Shown here piece by piece: positions 1 through 7,700 of a DNA stretch of 64,000 nt (positions are counted from its first letter, which is position 1; the number at the start of each line of letters is the position of its first letter). The position numbers and the translations under genes are program-made. The notes beneath the pieces were generated by a model. That model saw only the letters and a list, made by a program, of their open reading frames with translations, was not told the origin of the DNA and searched no databases. Origin of the DNA: CAIWHR01 sp963726765 (GTDB taxonomy: Bacteria; Pseudomonadota; Gammaproteobacteria; Burkholderiales; Casimicrobiaceae); NCBI GenBank assembly GCA_963726765.1, contig CAVSDH010000011.1, positions 434,001 to 498,000 of the forward strand. The letters run 5' to 3'.

Positions 1-191
1 AATCGCTCAAGATCGTCGACTACATCTACTTCGTGTCGGCGGGAAAGATCGTCTGGCACGGCTCGCCGGCCGAGGTGCGCGCCTCCGGTGACGCGTTCGT
101 GCGTCAGTTCGTCGACGGCGAAGCGGACGGCCCGGTGCCGTTCCACTATCCCGCGCCGTCCTATCGCGACGAGATGTTCGCCCATGTCTAG
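1..191 (+). CDS. mlaF: MlaF, ATPase of the Mla phospholipid transporter (3' end only)
   Basis: This is the last 62 codons of an ABC ATPase that begins upstream of the window. The reading frame starts at base 3 and stops with TAG at 189-191. The tail contains the usual post-Walker segment (VDYIYFVSAGKIVWHGSP), which matches the end of Mla-type ATPases. No Walker motifs are inside the window. MlaF powers the MlaFEDB inner-membrane complex that moves phospholipids between the inner membrane and the periplasmic carrier MlaC. Its stop overlaps the mlaE start, so translation is probably coupled. The assignment rests mainly on the following mlaEDACB genes. Confidence 0.9.
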   Translation, partial: SLKIVDYIYFVSAGKIVWHGSPAEVRASGDAFVRQFVDGEADGPVPFHYPAPSYRDEMFAHV

Positions 192-993
192 TACCGCGCA
201 CACGGACGTCGCGGATGCGCTGCGTCGTCTGGGCAGCGTGGCGACGGATCACCTCGCCCGCCTGGGCTACGCCGCACGCTTCTTCGTCGCGGTCATCCAG
301 CACACGCCGGCGGCATTCCGGCGACTCAACCTCACGCTGCGCGAGATCTATTTTTCCGGCGTGCTTTCGCTCGTCATCATTCTCATTTCCGGCCTCTTCG
401 TCGGAATGGTGCTGGCGCTGCAGGGATTCGACGTGCTGCAACGCTACGGCGCCGATCAGTCGCTCGGCGTCCTCGTCGCGTTGTCGCTGGTGCGGGAGCT
501 CGGCCCCGTCGTCGCCGGCCTGTTGTTCGCAAGCCGCGCCGGCAGCGCGATCACGGCGGAAATCGGCCTGATGAAGGCGACCGAGCAGCTCGCGGCGATG
601 GAAATGATGGCGGTCGACCCGCTTGCGCGCGTCGTCGCGCCCCGTTTCTGGGGCGGCGTCGTCTCGATGCCGCTGCTGGCCGCGCTCTTTTCGACGCTCG
701 GCGTTTTCGGCGCGTACCTCGTGGGCGTCCGCCTGATCGGGATCGATCCCGGCGCGTTCTGGGGCAACATGCAGTCCGCCGTGGATTTCCGGCAGGATGT
801 CGTCAACGGCATCATCAAGAGCGTGGTGTTCGGGATCGCGGTCAGCGCGATCGCCGTGTTCGAAGGGTACGACGCGAAGCCGACGGCCGAGGGCGTTTCG
901 AGCGCGACCACGCGCACGGTCGTGATGAGTTCGCTCGCGATACTCGCGCTCGACTTCGTCCTCACCGTCTTCATGTTCCGGGGGGTATCGTGA
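184..993 (+). CDS. mlaE: MlaE, permease of the Mla phospholipid transporter
   Basis: This 269-residue MlaE/YrbE permease forms the membrane core of the MlaFEDB lipid ABC transporter. After a short cytoplasmic start the protein has five to six hydrophobic segments. The conserved family stretch ELGPVVAGLLFASRAGSA, followed by ITAE and the MKATEQL segment, lies near residues 110-150 and contacts the ATPase. An ATG at 184 overlaps the end of mlaF by eight bases. An in-frame extension upstream to base 88 exists but would lie inside mlaF and was not used. The gene is followed immediately by mlaD. Length and motifs are typical for the family. Confidence 0.96.
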   Translation: MSSTAHTDVADALRRLGSVATDHLARLGYAARFFVAVIQHTPAAFRRLNLTLREIYFSGVLSLVIILISGLFVGMVLALQGFDVLQRYGADQSLGVLVALSLVRELGPVVAGLLFASRAGSAITAEIGLMKATEQLAAMEMMAVDPLARVVAPRFWGGVVSMPLLAALFSTLGVFGAYLVGVRLIGIDPGAFWGNMQSAVDFRQDVVNGIIKSVVFGIAVSAIAVFEGYDAKPTAEGVSSATTRTVVMSSLAILALDFVLTVFMFRGVS

Positions 994-1025
994 GCGAGCG
1001 CGGGCGAGCGACGCGGGGTGCACCC

Positions 1026-1493
1026 GTGAATCGCAAGACCATCGATCTCTGGGTCGGGATCTTCGTGGCGATCGGTATCGGCGCGATCCTCTTTCTCGCG
1101 CTCAAGGTGGGCAATCTCGTGGCCTTCGGCACGACGCCGGGCTACCGTCTCGACGCCGCGTTCGACAACATCGGCGGGCTCAAGGTGCGCGCGCCGGTCA
1201 AGGCGGCGGGGGTGGTCGTCGGCCGCGTCGAGCGGGTCCGATTCGACCAGAAGACCTATCAGGCGGTCGTGACGATGAAGATCGACGAAGGCAATCAATT
1301 CACGGCCGACACGATCGCATCGATCCTGACGTCGGGTCTGCTGGGCGAGGTCTATGTCGGACTCGATGTCGGCGGCGACACCAAAATGCTCGCCGACGGC
1401 GCGACCATAGGCAAGACCCAGTCGGCCGTCGTGCTCGAGAAACTGATCGGACAGTTTCTTTTCGACAGGGCCGCCAACGGAGGCGCCAAGTGA
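1026..1493 (+). CDS. mlaD: MlaD, membrane-anchored MCE-domain lipid-binding protein
   Basis: A 155-residue protein with one N-terminal transmembrane anchor (about residues 6-28) and a single MCE domain, including the PVKAAGVVVGRV core and the GLLGEVYVGL segment near the C terminus. MlaD forms a hexameric ring over MlaE on the periplasmic side and handles phospholipid. I chose the GTG at 1026 because homologues begin MNRKTIDLWVG. A GTG at 990, overlapping the mlaE stop as GTGA, would add 12 residues and is the main alternative. The C terminus is short compared with E. coli MlaD, as in many betaproteobacteria. Confidence 0.94.
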   Translation: MNRKTIDLWVGIFVAIGIGAILFLALKVGNLVAFGTTPGYRLDAAFDNIGGLKVRAPVKAAGVVVGRVERVRFDQKTYQAVVTMKIDEGNQFTADTIASILTSGLLGEVYVGLDVGGDTKMLADGATIGKTQSAVVLEKLIGQFLFDRAANGGAK

Positions 1494-2191
1494 GGGCATT
1501 GGCGCGCGCCGCGGTGATCGCCGGCGTGGCGCTGACGGCCGGCTGCGCGGCGGTGCCGTCGAAGGTCGACCCGCTCGAGCCGATGAACCGCGCGCTCTAT
1601 CAGGTCCACGACGTCCTCGACACCAACATCGTCAAGCCGGTTGCCGAAGGCTACGTCACCGTCGTGCCGTCGTTCGTGCGCACCGCGTTCGCCAACGTGT
1701 TCAACAACATCGACGACCTGTTCTCGGCGGTCAACGGATTTCTGCAGTGGAAGCTCGACAAGGCGGGCAACGATCTCGGCCGGGTCATGGTGAACACGAT
1801 GTTCGGCCTGGGCGGACTCATCGACGTCGCCTCCGACGCCGGCATCGAGCGCGGCAATCTCGACTTCGGGCTGACGTTCGGCGTGTGGGGATTTCCGCAG
1901 GGGCCGTACCTGTTCATTCCGCTTTTCGGCCCGACGACGGTTCGCGACGGCACCGGGGTACTGGTGCGCATCGCGGTGGGACCGGTCGGATACGTGTCGA
2001 ACGTGCCGGTGCGCAATTCGATCTACGGGCTCGGGTACGTCGACCTGCGCTCGCAGGTGCTGGACGCGGGCGGCATCGTCGATACGGCGGCACTCGACCG
2101 TTACCTCTTCATCCGCAATGCCTATTTGCAGCGGCGCCGCTACCAGCTCTACGACGGCAAGCCGCCTCCCGAGACCGAGGACGAGCAATGA
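1490..2191 (+). CDS. mlaA: MlaA (VacJ), outer-membrane phospholipid-removal lipoprotein
   Basis: This is a 233-residue MlaA/VacJ lipoprotein. It has a lipoprotein signal with lipobox LTAG-Cys19, followed by the family start DPLEPMNRALY and the conserved GLGGLIDVASDAGI segment. MlaA sits in the outer membrane with porins and withdraws misplaced phospholipids from the outer leaflet, passing them to MlaC. The GTG start overlaps the mlaD stop by four bases. In E. coli mlaA lies away from mlaFEDCB. Here the outer-membrane part is inside the operon, between mlaD and mlaC, so both membrane components are transcribed together. Confidence 0.95.
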   Translation: MRALARAAVIAGVALTAGCAAVPSKVDPLEPMNRALYQVHDVLDTNIVKPVAEGYVTVVPSFVRTAFANVFNNIDDLFSAVNGFLQWKLDKAGNDLGRVMVNTMFGLGGLIDVASDAGIERGNLDFGLTFGVWGFPQGPYLFIPLFGPTTVRDGTGVLVRIAVGPVGYVSNVPVRNSIYGLGYVDLRSQVLDAGGIVDTAALDRYLFIRNAYLQRRRYQLYDGKPPPETEDEQ

Positions 2192-2817
2192 CGATGACGA
2201 CGCGCTCGGTGCGCGCGATCGGTGCGGCCTGCGCGCTGGCGACGCTCGCGTTTGTGGCCCCTGCGCTGGCCCAGGAGGCGCCCGACGCCATGGTGAAGCG
2301 CGTGTCGCAGGACATGCAGGCGACCATCAAGGGCGACCCGCTGATCCAGGCCGGCAACGAATCGCGAATTCGCGAAGTGGTCGAGGCGAAGCTGATCCCC
2401 AATTTCGATTTCGCGCGGATGACCGCGCTCGCGACGGGCAAGAACTGGCGCGCCGCGACGCCCGAGCAGCAGATGAAGCTGACCGACGAGTTCAAGACGC
2501 TGCTCGTCCGCACCTATTCCGGCGCGCTCGGCAAGTACCGCGACGAGACGATCGAGGTCAAGCCGCTGCGGATGAACCCCGCCGACACCGACGTCACCGT
2601 CCGCACGCTCGTGATGAAGGCCGGCGGCCAGCCGGTCCAGATCGACTACAGCATGGCCAGGGCGGCGGCCGGCTGGAAGGTGTTCGACGTCGTGATCGGC
2701 GGTGTGAGCCTCGTCACCAACTATCGCGACGAGTTCAACGAGCAGGTGAAGAATGGCGGCATCGACGGCCTGATCAAGACGCTGGCCGATCGCAACAGGG
2801 GCGTCGCGGCCAAATGA
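2188..2817 (+). CDS. mlaC: MlaC, periplasmic phospholipid carrier
   Basis: This is a 209-residue MlaC (Tol-Tol-Ttg2D family) carrier. A Sec signal peptide ends at about Ala28 (APALA, then QEAP). The mature protein has the family pattern with IREVVEAKLIPNFDF near residues 66-80 and WKVFDVVIGGVSLVTNYRDEF near residue 160. MlaC shuttles phospholipid between outer-membrane MlaA and inner-membrane MlaD. The ATG overlaps the mlaA stop as ATGA, and its own stop overlaps the mlaB start the same way. This is a tightly coupled operon. Confidence 0.95.
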   Translation: MTMTTRSVRAIGAACALATLAFVAPALAQEAPDAMVKRVSQDMQATIKGDPLIQAGNESRIREVVEAKLIPNFDFARMTALATGKNWRAATPEQQMKLTDEFKTLLVRTYSGALGKYRDETIEVKPLRMNPADTDVTVRTLVMKAGGQPVQIDYSMARAAAGWKVFDVVIGGVSLVTNYRDEFNEQVKNGGIDGLIKTLADRNRGVAAK

Positions 2818-3143
2818 TGGCGATTGCCGAGCGCGTTTCCCGTGCCGTCGGCGTCTCGGGGTTCTCCGCGGATGCGACGGGCGCGCGCTGGCGCTGTTCG
2901 GGCACGCTTACGTTCGCCGAGGCCGGCTCGGTGCTGACTGCGGCCGCGGCGCTGGCGCTGCCGACCGAAGGCATCGTCGATTGCGACGGCATCGCGGTGT
3001 TCGACTCGGCGGCGGTTGCCGTGCTGCTCGCGGTCAAACGGCGGGGGGCGTCCGAAGGCAGGCGGATTGCCTTCGCAGGACTTCCCGCAAGGCTCGTAGC
3101 GCTCGCCGCGCTGTACGACGTCGAGGAGATGCTGTCGGGTTGA
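2814..3143 (+). CDS. mlaB: MlaB, STAS-domain subunit of the Mla transporter
   Basis: A 109-residue single STAS-domain protein. The strand-loop pattern GIVDCDGIAVFDSAAVAVLL (about residues 57-76) includes the D-S loop typical of STAS proteins. In the Mla complex MlaB binds the ATPase MlaF and stabilises it. It starts at the first of two tandem ATG codons (ATGATG), overlapping the mlaC stop. Start at the second ATG is equally possible and changes one residue. It is the last gene of the coupled mla run. About 80 bases separate it from the next ABC genes. Confidence 0.9.
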   Translation: MMAIAERVSRAVGVSGFSADATGARWRCSGTLTFAEAGSVLTAAAALALPTEGIVDCDGIAVFDSAAVAVLLAVKRRGASEGRRIAFAGLPARLVALAALYDVEEMLSG

Positions 3144-3224
3144 AGTGGATTGCCCGTGGCGGCGGCGATGCGCCGCGGCACTTCGCCGTCCGCCATGCTC
3201 CTTTCCCTCGATTGCGCGTACCCC

Positions 3225-4148
3225 ATGTCGGCCGCCGTGGAATTCGTCGACGTCGCTCGCAGTTTCGGCAGCGTCCGGGCCCTGTCGGGCGTGACCCTCG
3301 CCGTCGAGGAGGGCGAATTCTTCGGCCTGCTGGGTCCGAACGGCGCCGGCAAGACCACGCTGATCTCCATCGCTGCAGGTCTCACTCGCGCGGACTCGGG
3401 CACGGCGCGAATCCTCGGCCACGACGTCGTGCGCGATTACCGGGACGCGCGGCGCGCGCTCGGCGTCGTGCCGCAGGAACTCGTGTTCGACCCGTTCTTC
3501 TCGGTGCGCGAGACCCTCGAAATCCAGTCCGGCTACTTCGGCCTCCGTGACAACGGCGACTGGATCGACGAGATACTCCATCATCTCGATCTCACGTCGA
3601 AGGCCGATGCCAACATGCGCTCGCTCTCCGGCGGAATGAAGCGGCGCGTTCTGGTCGGCCAGGCGCTCGTGCACAAGCCGCCGGTGATCGTGCTGGACGA
3701 GCCTACCGCCGGCGTCGACGTCGAGCTGCGGCAGAGCCTGTGGGCGTTCATCCGCAAACTGAACCGCGACGGGCACACGATCATCCTCACGACACACTAC
3801 CTCGAGGAAGCAGAGGCGCTGTGTGGACGAATTGCCATGCTGAAGGGTGGCAAGGTCGTCGCCCTCGACACCAAGCACAATCTGCTGTCGCGCTTCGCCG
3901 GCATCACCGTGCGGCTCGCCGCGGATCGCGTTCCGCCGGCGTGGCAGGCGCGCGTGCTGCGCCAGGAAGGGGGCCTCCATTTCGTCGCGCTCGATCACTA
4001 TGCCGACCTCGAGATGCTCCTGCGCGAGATGCGCGCGGAGGGGCTCGCCGTCCGCGAGCTGGCGCTCCTCGAAGCGGACCTCGAGGACGTGTTCCTCAAG
4101 ATCATGAGCGGGGACGTGCGCGGCGCACCGACGGGAGCGACCCCATGA
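3225..4148 (+). CDS. ABC exporter ATP-binding protein, YadG type
   Basis: A 307-residue ABC ATPase. Walker A (GPNGAGKT) is at residues 37-44, the signature LSGGMKRR follows in mid-domain, and Walker B is VIVLDEPTAGVD. A C-terminal regulatory extension follows. It resembles YadG/CcmA-type exporters and pairs with the permease directly downstream, whose start overlaps its stop (ATGA). The ATG at 3225 is preferred because the homology begins there. The open frame continues upstream to 3150 with non-conserved residues. The transported substrate is not evident. In betaproteobacteria this pair is regularly found between the mla operon and murA, which hints at an envelope role, but that is inference. 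Confidence 0.9.
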   Translation: MSAAVEFVDVARSFGSVRALSGVTLAVEEGEFFGLLGPNGAGKTTLISIAAGLTRADSGTARILGHDVVRDYRDARRALGVVPQELVFDPFFSVRETLEIQSGYFGLRDNGDWIDEILHHLDLTSKADANMRSLSGGMKRRVLVGQALVHKPPVIVLDEPTAGVDVELRQSLWAFIRKLNRDGHTIILTTHYLEEAEALCGRIAMLKGGKVVALDTKHNLLSRFAGITVRLAADRVPPAWQARVLRQEGGLHFVALDHYADLEMLLREMRAEGLAVRELALLEADLEDVFLKIMSGDVRGAPTGATP

Positions 4149-4924
4149 TCCGCATGGCGGGCGCCGGCTGGCCGACGCTTCTCTACAAGGAGCTCCTGCG
4201 CTTCTGGAAGGTCGCCTTCCAGACGATCCTCGCGCCGGTCCTGAGCGCTCTCCTGTACCTGCTCATCTTCTCGCACGTTCTGGAATCGCACGTGACCGTG
4301 TATGGCGGCGAGGTGCGCTACACCGCGTTCCTGATCCCGGGCCTCGTGATGATGTCGGTGCTGCAGAACGCCTTCGCGAACAGCTCGTCGTCGCTGATCC
4401 AGTCGAAGATCACCGGCAACCTGATCTTCATCCTGCTGCCGCCGCTGTCGCCGGGCGACCTCTTTGCCGCGTACGTGCTGGGCGCGATGGTGCGCGGCTT
4501 CGTCGTCGGGCTGGGCGTCTTCGCCGTCACGCTGTTCTTCGTGCCCTCGCTCGTCGCAATGCCGCACCCGCTGTGGGCGCTCGCGTTCGCATTGCTGGGG
4601 AGCGCGATCCTCGGGACGCTCGGGCTTCTCGCCGGCATGTGGGCCGACAAGTTCGACCAGCTCGCGGTGTTTCAGAACTTCATCATCGTGCCGCTGACCT
4701 TCCTGTCCGGCGTCTTCTATTCGATTCATTCGCTGCCGCCGTTCTGGCAGGCGTTGTCCCGCTGGAACCCGTTCTTCTATATGATCGACGGATTCCGTTA
4801 CGGGTTCTTCGGTCAGTCCGACGTGCCGCCGATGTTGTCGCTTGCGCTCGTCACGGGCTGCTGCGCGCTGCTTTCGGCGCTGACGCTCGCGCTGCTGCGG
4901 CGCGGCTGGAAGCTTCGGCACTGA
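4145..4924 (+). CDS. ABC-2 type exporter permease, YadH type
   Basis: A 259-residue ABC-2 family permease with six predicted membrane segments. The conserved C-terminal stretch NFIIVPLTFLSGVFYSI, followed by LPPFWQALSRWNPFFYMIDG, contains the family signature around residues 178-215. It forms the membrane half of an exporter with the preceding ATPase, to which it is coupled by a four-base ATGA overlap. Substrate is unknown. The C terminus ends in a basic RRGWKLRH tail. No signal peptide is expected, and the start is fixed by the overlap and the length. Confidence 0.92.
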   Translation: MIRMAGAGWPTLLYKELLRFWKVAFQTILAPVLSALLYLLIFSHVLESHVTVYGGEVRYTAFLIPGLVMMSVLQNAFANSSSSLIQSKITGNLIFILLPPLSPGDLFAAYVLGAMVRGFVVGLGVFAVTLFFVPSLVAMPHPLWALAFALLGSAILGTLGLLAGMWADKFDQLAVFQNFIIVPLTFLSGVFYSIHSLPPFWQALSRWNPFFYMIDGFRYGFFGQSDVPPMLSLALVTGCCALLSALTLALLRRGWKLRH

Positions 4925-4950
4925 GCCCGCCCTCCGTCGAGGCCCGCGCC

Positions 4951-5202
4951 ATGGTCACCGCCGAATCGATCGAACGCTCCATCGCAGCGGAGATTGCCTG
5001 CGAGCATCTCGAAGTCCGCGGCGACGGCCAGCACTGGGAGGCGCTCATCGTCAGCGCGCGCTTCGAAGGCCTGCCGAAAGTCCGCCAGCACCAGCTTGTC
5101 TACGCTGCACTGGGCGAGCGGATGCGGGAGGAGGTCCACGCGCTGTCCATGACGACGCTCACCCCGGCGCAGTGGACTGCCGGCAGGGCGGGAAAGGCCT
5201 GA
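4951..5202 (+). CDS. BolA-family protein (IbaG-like)
   Basis: An 83-residue BolA/IbaG-type protein. It shows the family pattern ESIERSIAAEIACEHLEV, then the D-G-xHW segment (GDGQHWEALIVS) and RFEGLPKVRQHQLVYAAL, with HALSMTTLTP at the C terminus. BolA proteins partner with monothiol glutaredoxins in iron-sulfur handling. IbaG lies next to murA in E. coli as well, which is the basis for choosing the IbaG branch. The stop is one base before the murA start, so the two are co-translated. I do not assign a symbol because bolA and ibaG cannot be separated on this evidence alone. Confidence 0.9.
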   Translation: MVTAESIERSIAAEIACEHLEVRGDGQHWEALIVSARFEGLPKVRQHQLVYAALGERMREEVHALSMTTLTPAQWTAGRAGKA

Positions 5203-5203
5203 C

Positions 5204-6457
5204 GTGGATCGGCTCGTGATCGAAGGCGGCCGTCCGCTGGGCGGCGAGGTCCGCGTTTCCGGCGCCAAGAATGCCGCGCTGCCGCTACTGTGCGCGGCGC
5301 TGCTGACGCCCGAACCGCTCGTCCTCACCAATGTCCCGCGGCTCAACGACGTACGGACGATGCAGACGCTGCTCGCGCAAATGGGCATCGGTGTCGACGC
5401 CCGTGACGCCGGCACGGTTGCGCTCGACGCGCGTTCCATCGACTGGCCGCTCGCGCCCTACGAGCTCGTCAAGACGATGCGCGCGTCGATCCTGGCGCTG
5501 GGTCCGCTCGTGGCGCGCTGTGGCGAGGCGCGTGTCTCGCTTCCGGGCGGTTGCGCGATCGGGCTTCGCCCCGTCGACCAGCACGTCAAGGGTCTGGCGG
5601 CAATGGGCGCGGCGATCGACCTCGAGCACGGCTACATCAGCGCGCGGGCGAAGCGGCTCGCCGGCGTGCGCTTCGTGTTCGACCTCGTCACCGTGACGGG
5701 CACCGAGAATCTGATGATGGCGGCAACGCTTGCCGACGGCACGACCACGCTCGAAAACGCGGCGCGCGAGCCGGAGGTCGTCGATCTCGCGCGTTGCCTC
5801 ACCGCGATGGGCGCGCGCATCGAGGGCGCCGGCACCGACCGCATCACGATAGAAGGGGTGTCCCGCCTGTCCGGCGCGACGCACGCGATCATGCCCGACC
5901 GCATCGAGACCGGCACGTTCCTCGCGGCGGTCGCGGCGGCGGGCGGCGAGGCGACGCTGACCGGAACGCACGCGGACACGCTGGACGCCGTGCTCACCAA
6001 GCTGCGCGAGGCCGGTGCGACAGTCACGGCCACGGCAGACACGATCCGCATCGAGCGCCATGAGCCCCTCGCCGCGTTTGCGCTCCGCACGGCGCCTTAT
6101 CCCGCCTTCCCGACCGACATGCAGGCGCAGATGATGGCCGTCGCCGCGTGCGCGGCCGGAACGACGACGATCACCGAAACCATCTTCGAGAACCGGATGA
6201 TGCACGTCCAGGAACTGGTCCGGCTTGGCGCCGATATCGAAGTCGAGGGCAGCACCGCGATCGTTCGCGGCGTGCCGAAGCTCACCGGCGCCGATGTCAT
6301 GGCGACGGACCTCCGCGCCTCGGCGTGCCTCGTGATTGCCGGCCTCGTCGCCGCGGGGACCACGACGATCGACCGGATCTACCATCTCGATCGCGGCTAC
6401 GAACGCATCGAAGACAAGCTCTCGGCCCTCGGAGCGCGCATTCGCCGCGAGGCGTGA
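5204..6457 (+). CDS. murA: MurA, UDP-N-acetylglucosamine 1-carboxyvinyltransferase
   Basis: The 417-residue MurA transfers enolpyruvate from PEP to UDP-GlcNAc, the first committed step of peptidoglycan synthesis, in the cytoplasm. It has the N-terminal GAKNAALP motif (residues 20-27), the catalytic loop PGGCAIG with Cys117 (equivalent of E. coli Cys115, so it should be fosfomycin-sensitive), and the late EFENRMMH-like segment (IFENRMMHVQEL). The GTG start immediately follows the bolA-like stop. Length is standard. In the usual betaproteobacterial order hisG would follow, but here four other genes intervene. Confidence 0.97.
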   Translation: MDRLVIEGGRPLGGEVRVSGAKNAALPLLCAALLTPEPLVLTNVPRLNDVRTMQTLLAQMGIGVDARDAGTVALDARSIDWPLAPYELVKTMRASILALGPLVARCGEARVSLPGGCAIGLRPVDQHVKGLAAMGAAIDLEHGYISARAKRLAGVRFVFDLVTVTGTENLMMAATLADGTTTLENAAREPEVVDLARCLTAMGARIEGAGTDRITIEGVSRLSGATHAIMPDRIETGTFLAAVAAAGGEATLTGTHADTLDAVLTKLREAGATVTATADTIRIERHEPLAAFALRTAPYPAFPTDMQAQMMAVAACAAGTTTITETIFENRMMHVQELVRLGADIEVEGSTAIVRGVPKLTGADVMATDLRASACLVIAGLVAAGTTTIDRIYHLDRGYERIEDKLSALGARIRREA

Positions 6458-6481
6458 ACGCGGTCACCCTGCGAGGCGCCG

Positions 6482-7303
6482 ATGACCGATCTCAAGGACT
6501 CGCCTCTTGGCCATTCGGCGACCTGGTCCGGCACGTACGATCCGCGACTCCTGTTCCCGGTCGAACGCGCGCCGCAGCGAAATGAGCTGGGATTGGGCGC
6601 CGTGCTGCCGTTCCGGGGCGCGGACCTGTGGAACGCCTACGAGGTCTCGTGGCTGGATGCGCGCGGCAAGCCGGAGGTGGCGATCGCGTCGTTCGCCGTG
6701 CCGGCATCCTCGCCGCGCATCGCCGAATCGAAGTCGGTCAAGCTCTACCTGACGGCACTCAACCTGACGCGGTTTGCCTCGCGCGACGACGTGTCCGACG
6801 CCATCGCCCGGGACCTCTCGGCGGCAACCGGCGCAGCCATCGCGGTGACGCTCACGGCGCCCGAGGGATTCGCCGCCTTGCCTCATGCCGAGTTCGTCGG
6901 CGAATGCCTCGACGCGCAGACGTTGGAGTGCAGCGACATCGGTCCCGTGCCCGAAGTGCTGGCGGGCGGCGGACCGCCCGTGTCGGAGACCGTGTTCACG
7001 CGGCTGTTCCGCTCGGTGTGCCCGGTCACGGGGCAACCGGATTACGCGAGCGTCGAGATCCGTTATCGCGGGGCGCGGATCGACCCGGCGGCACTCCTGC
7101 GCTATCTCGTCTCGTTTCGCCGGCATGCGGCCTTTCACGAGCACTGCGTGGAGCGTATCTTCGCCGACGTCTGGCGGCGATGCGCGCCGCAATCGCTCGC
7201 GATCTACGCGCGTTTCACGCGCCGCGGCGGGATCGACATCAATCCGTGGCGCACGAGCGGCCCGGAGCCCGCGCCCGCAAACGCGCGAACCGCGAGGCAG
7301 TGA
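6482..7303 (+). CDS. queF: QueF, NADPH-dependent preQ0 reductase
   Basis: A 273-residue long-form (YqcD/type II, bimodular) QueF, which reduces 7-cyano-7-deazaguanine (preQ0) to preQ1 in queuosine synthesis. The ESKSVK substrate-binding motif is at residues 82-87. The catalytic Cys is Cys180 in SVCPVTGQPD, followed by the fold-typical SLV-like SFRRHAAFHEHCVE segment. The C terminus RRGGIDINPWR is also typical. It starts 24 bases after murA, so it may be read from the same transcript. No other queuosine gene is in the window. Confidence 0.95.
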   Translation: MTDLKDSPLGHSATWSGTYDPRLLFPVERAPQRNELGLGAVLPFRGADLWNAYEVSWLDARGKPEVAIASFAVPASSPRIAESKSVKLYLTALNLTRFASRDDVSDAIARDLSAATGAAIAVTLTAPEGFAALPHAEFVGECLDAQTLECSDIGPVPEVLAGGGPPVSETVFTRLFRSVCPVTGQPDYASVEIRYRGARIDPAALLRYLVSFRRHAAFHEHCVERIFADVWRRCAPQSLAIYARFTRRGGIDINPWRTSGPEPAPANARTARQ

Positions 7304-7700
7304 ACCGTTCCGTGCAACCGCGCGGTTGAGTCTCCCCGCCTCGAAGGCGCTGTACGAGTCGGCCGTCGCGTTTCGCCGGGACCGTGCTGACCATTCGCGC
7401 CCCAAAAGAGTGCGACATTGAAAACCGGACGACGACGTTCGCCGTTATCGTGCACAGTCCTCCAATGGCTGGTCAGCTGATTGCGCGAGCAGCTTGGCGG
7501 CAACGATTGCGGCGCGCGCGTCGAATCTCTCGTTGTGCGTCCGATCGTCGATCGGCGTCACGCAGATTCCATTCATTCGCGCCCGGATTTGTTATATCCT
7601 CCGCACGGCATTCACCCTTGGTGACAGACGACTCCTTTGCCCACGGGCGGGGCGCGATCGGGTGCTTGCAATCCACTGCCTCAATCCTCGGGAGGATGAC
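7304..7700. other. Intergenic region between queF and the secreted hydrolase
   Basis: This stretch of about 400 bases holds no convincing gene. Short open frames exist on both strands but lack family similarity and good start sites. The hydrolase promoter probably lies in its second half. TTGTTATATCCT near 7588-7600 resembles a -10 region, and a strong ribosome-binding site GGGAGGATGAC directly precedes the start at 7701. Confidence 0.5.

Noticed and set aside
7..1499. Long minus-strand open frames opposite mlaE and mlaD
   Set aside because: Arg/His-rich translations without motifs; they are antisense shadows of GC-rich coding sequence.
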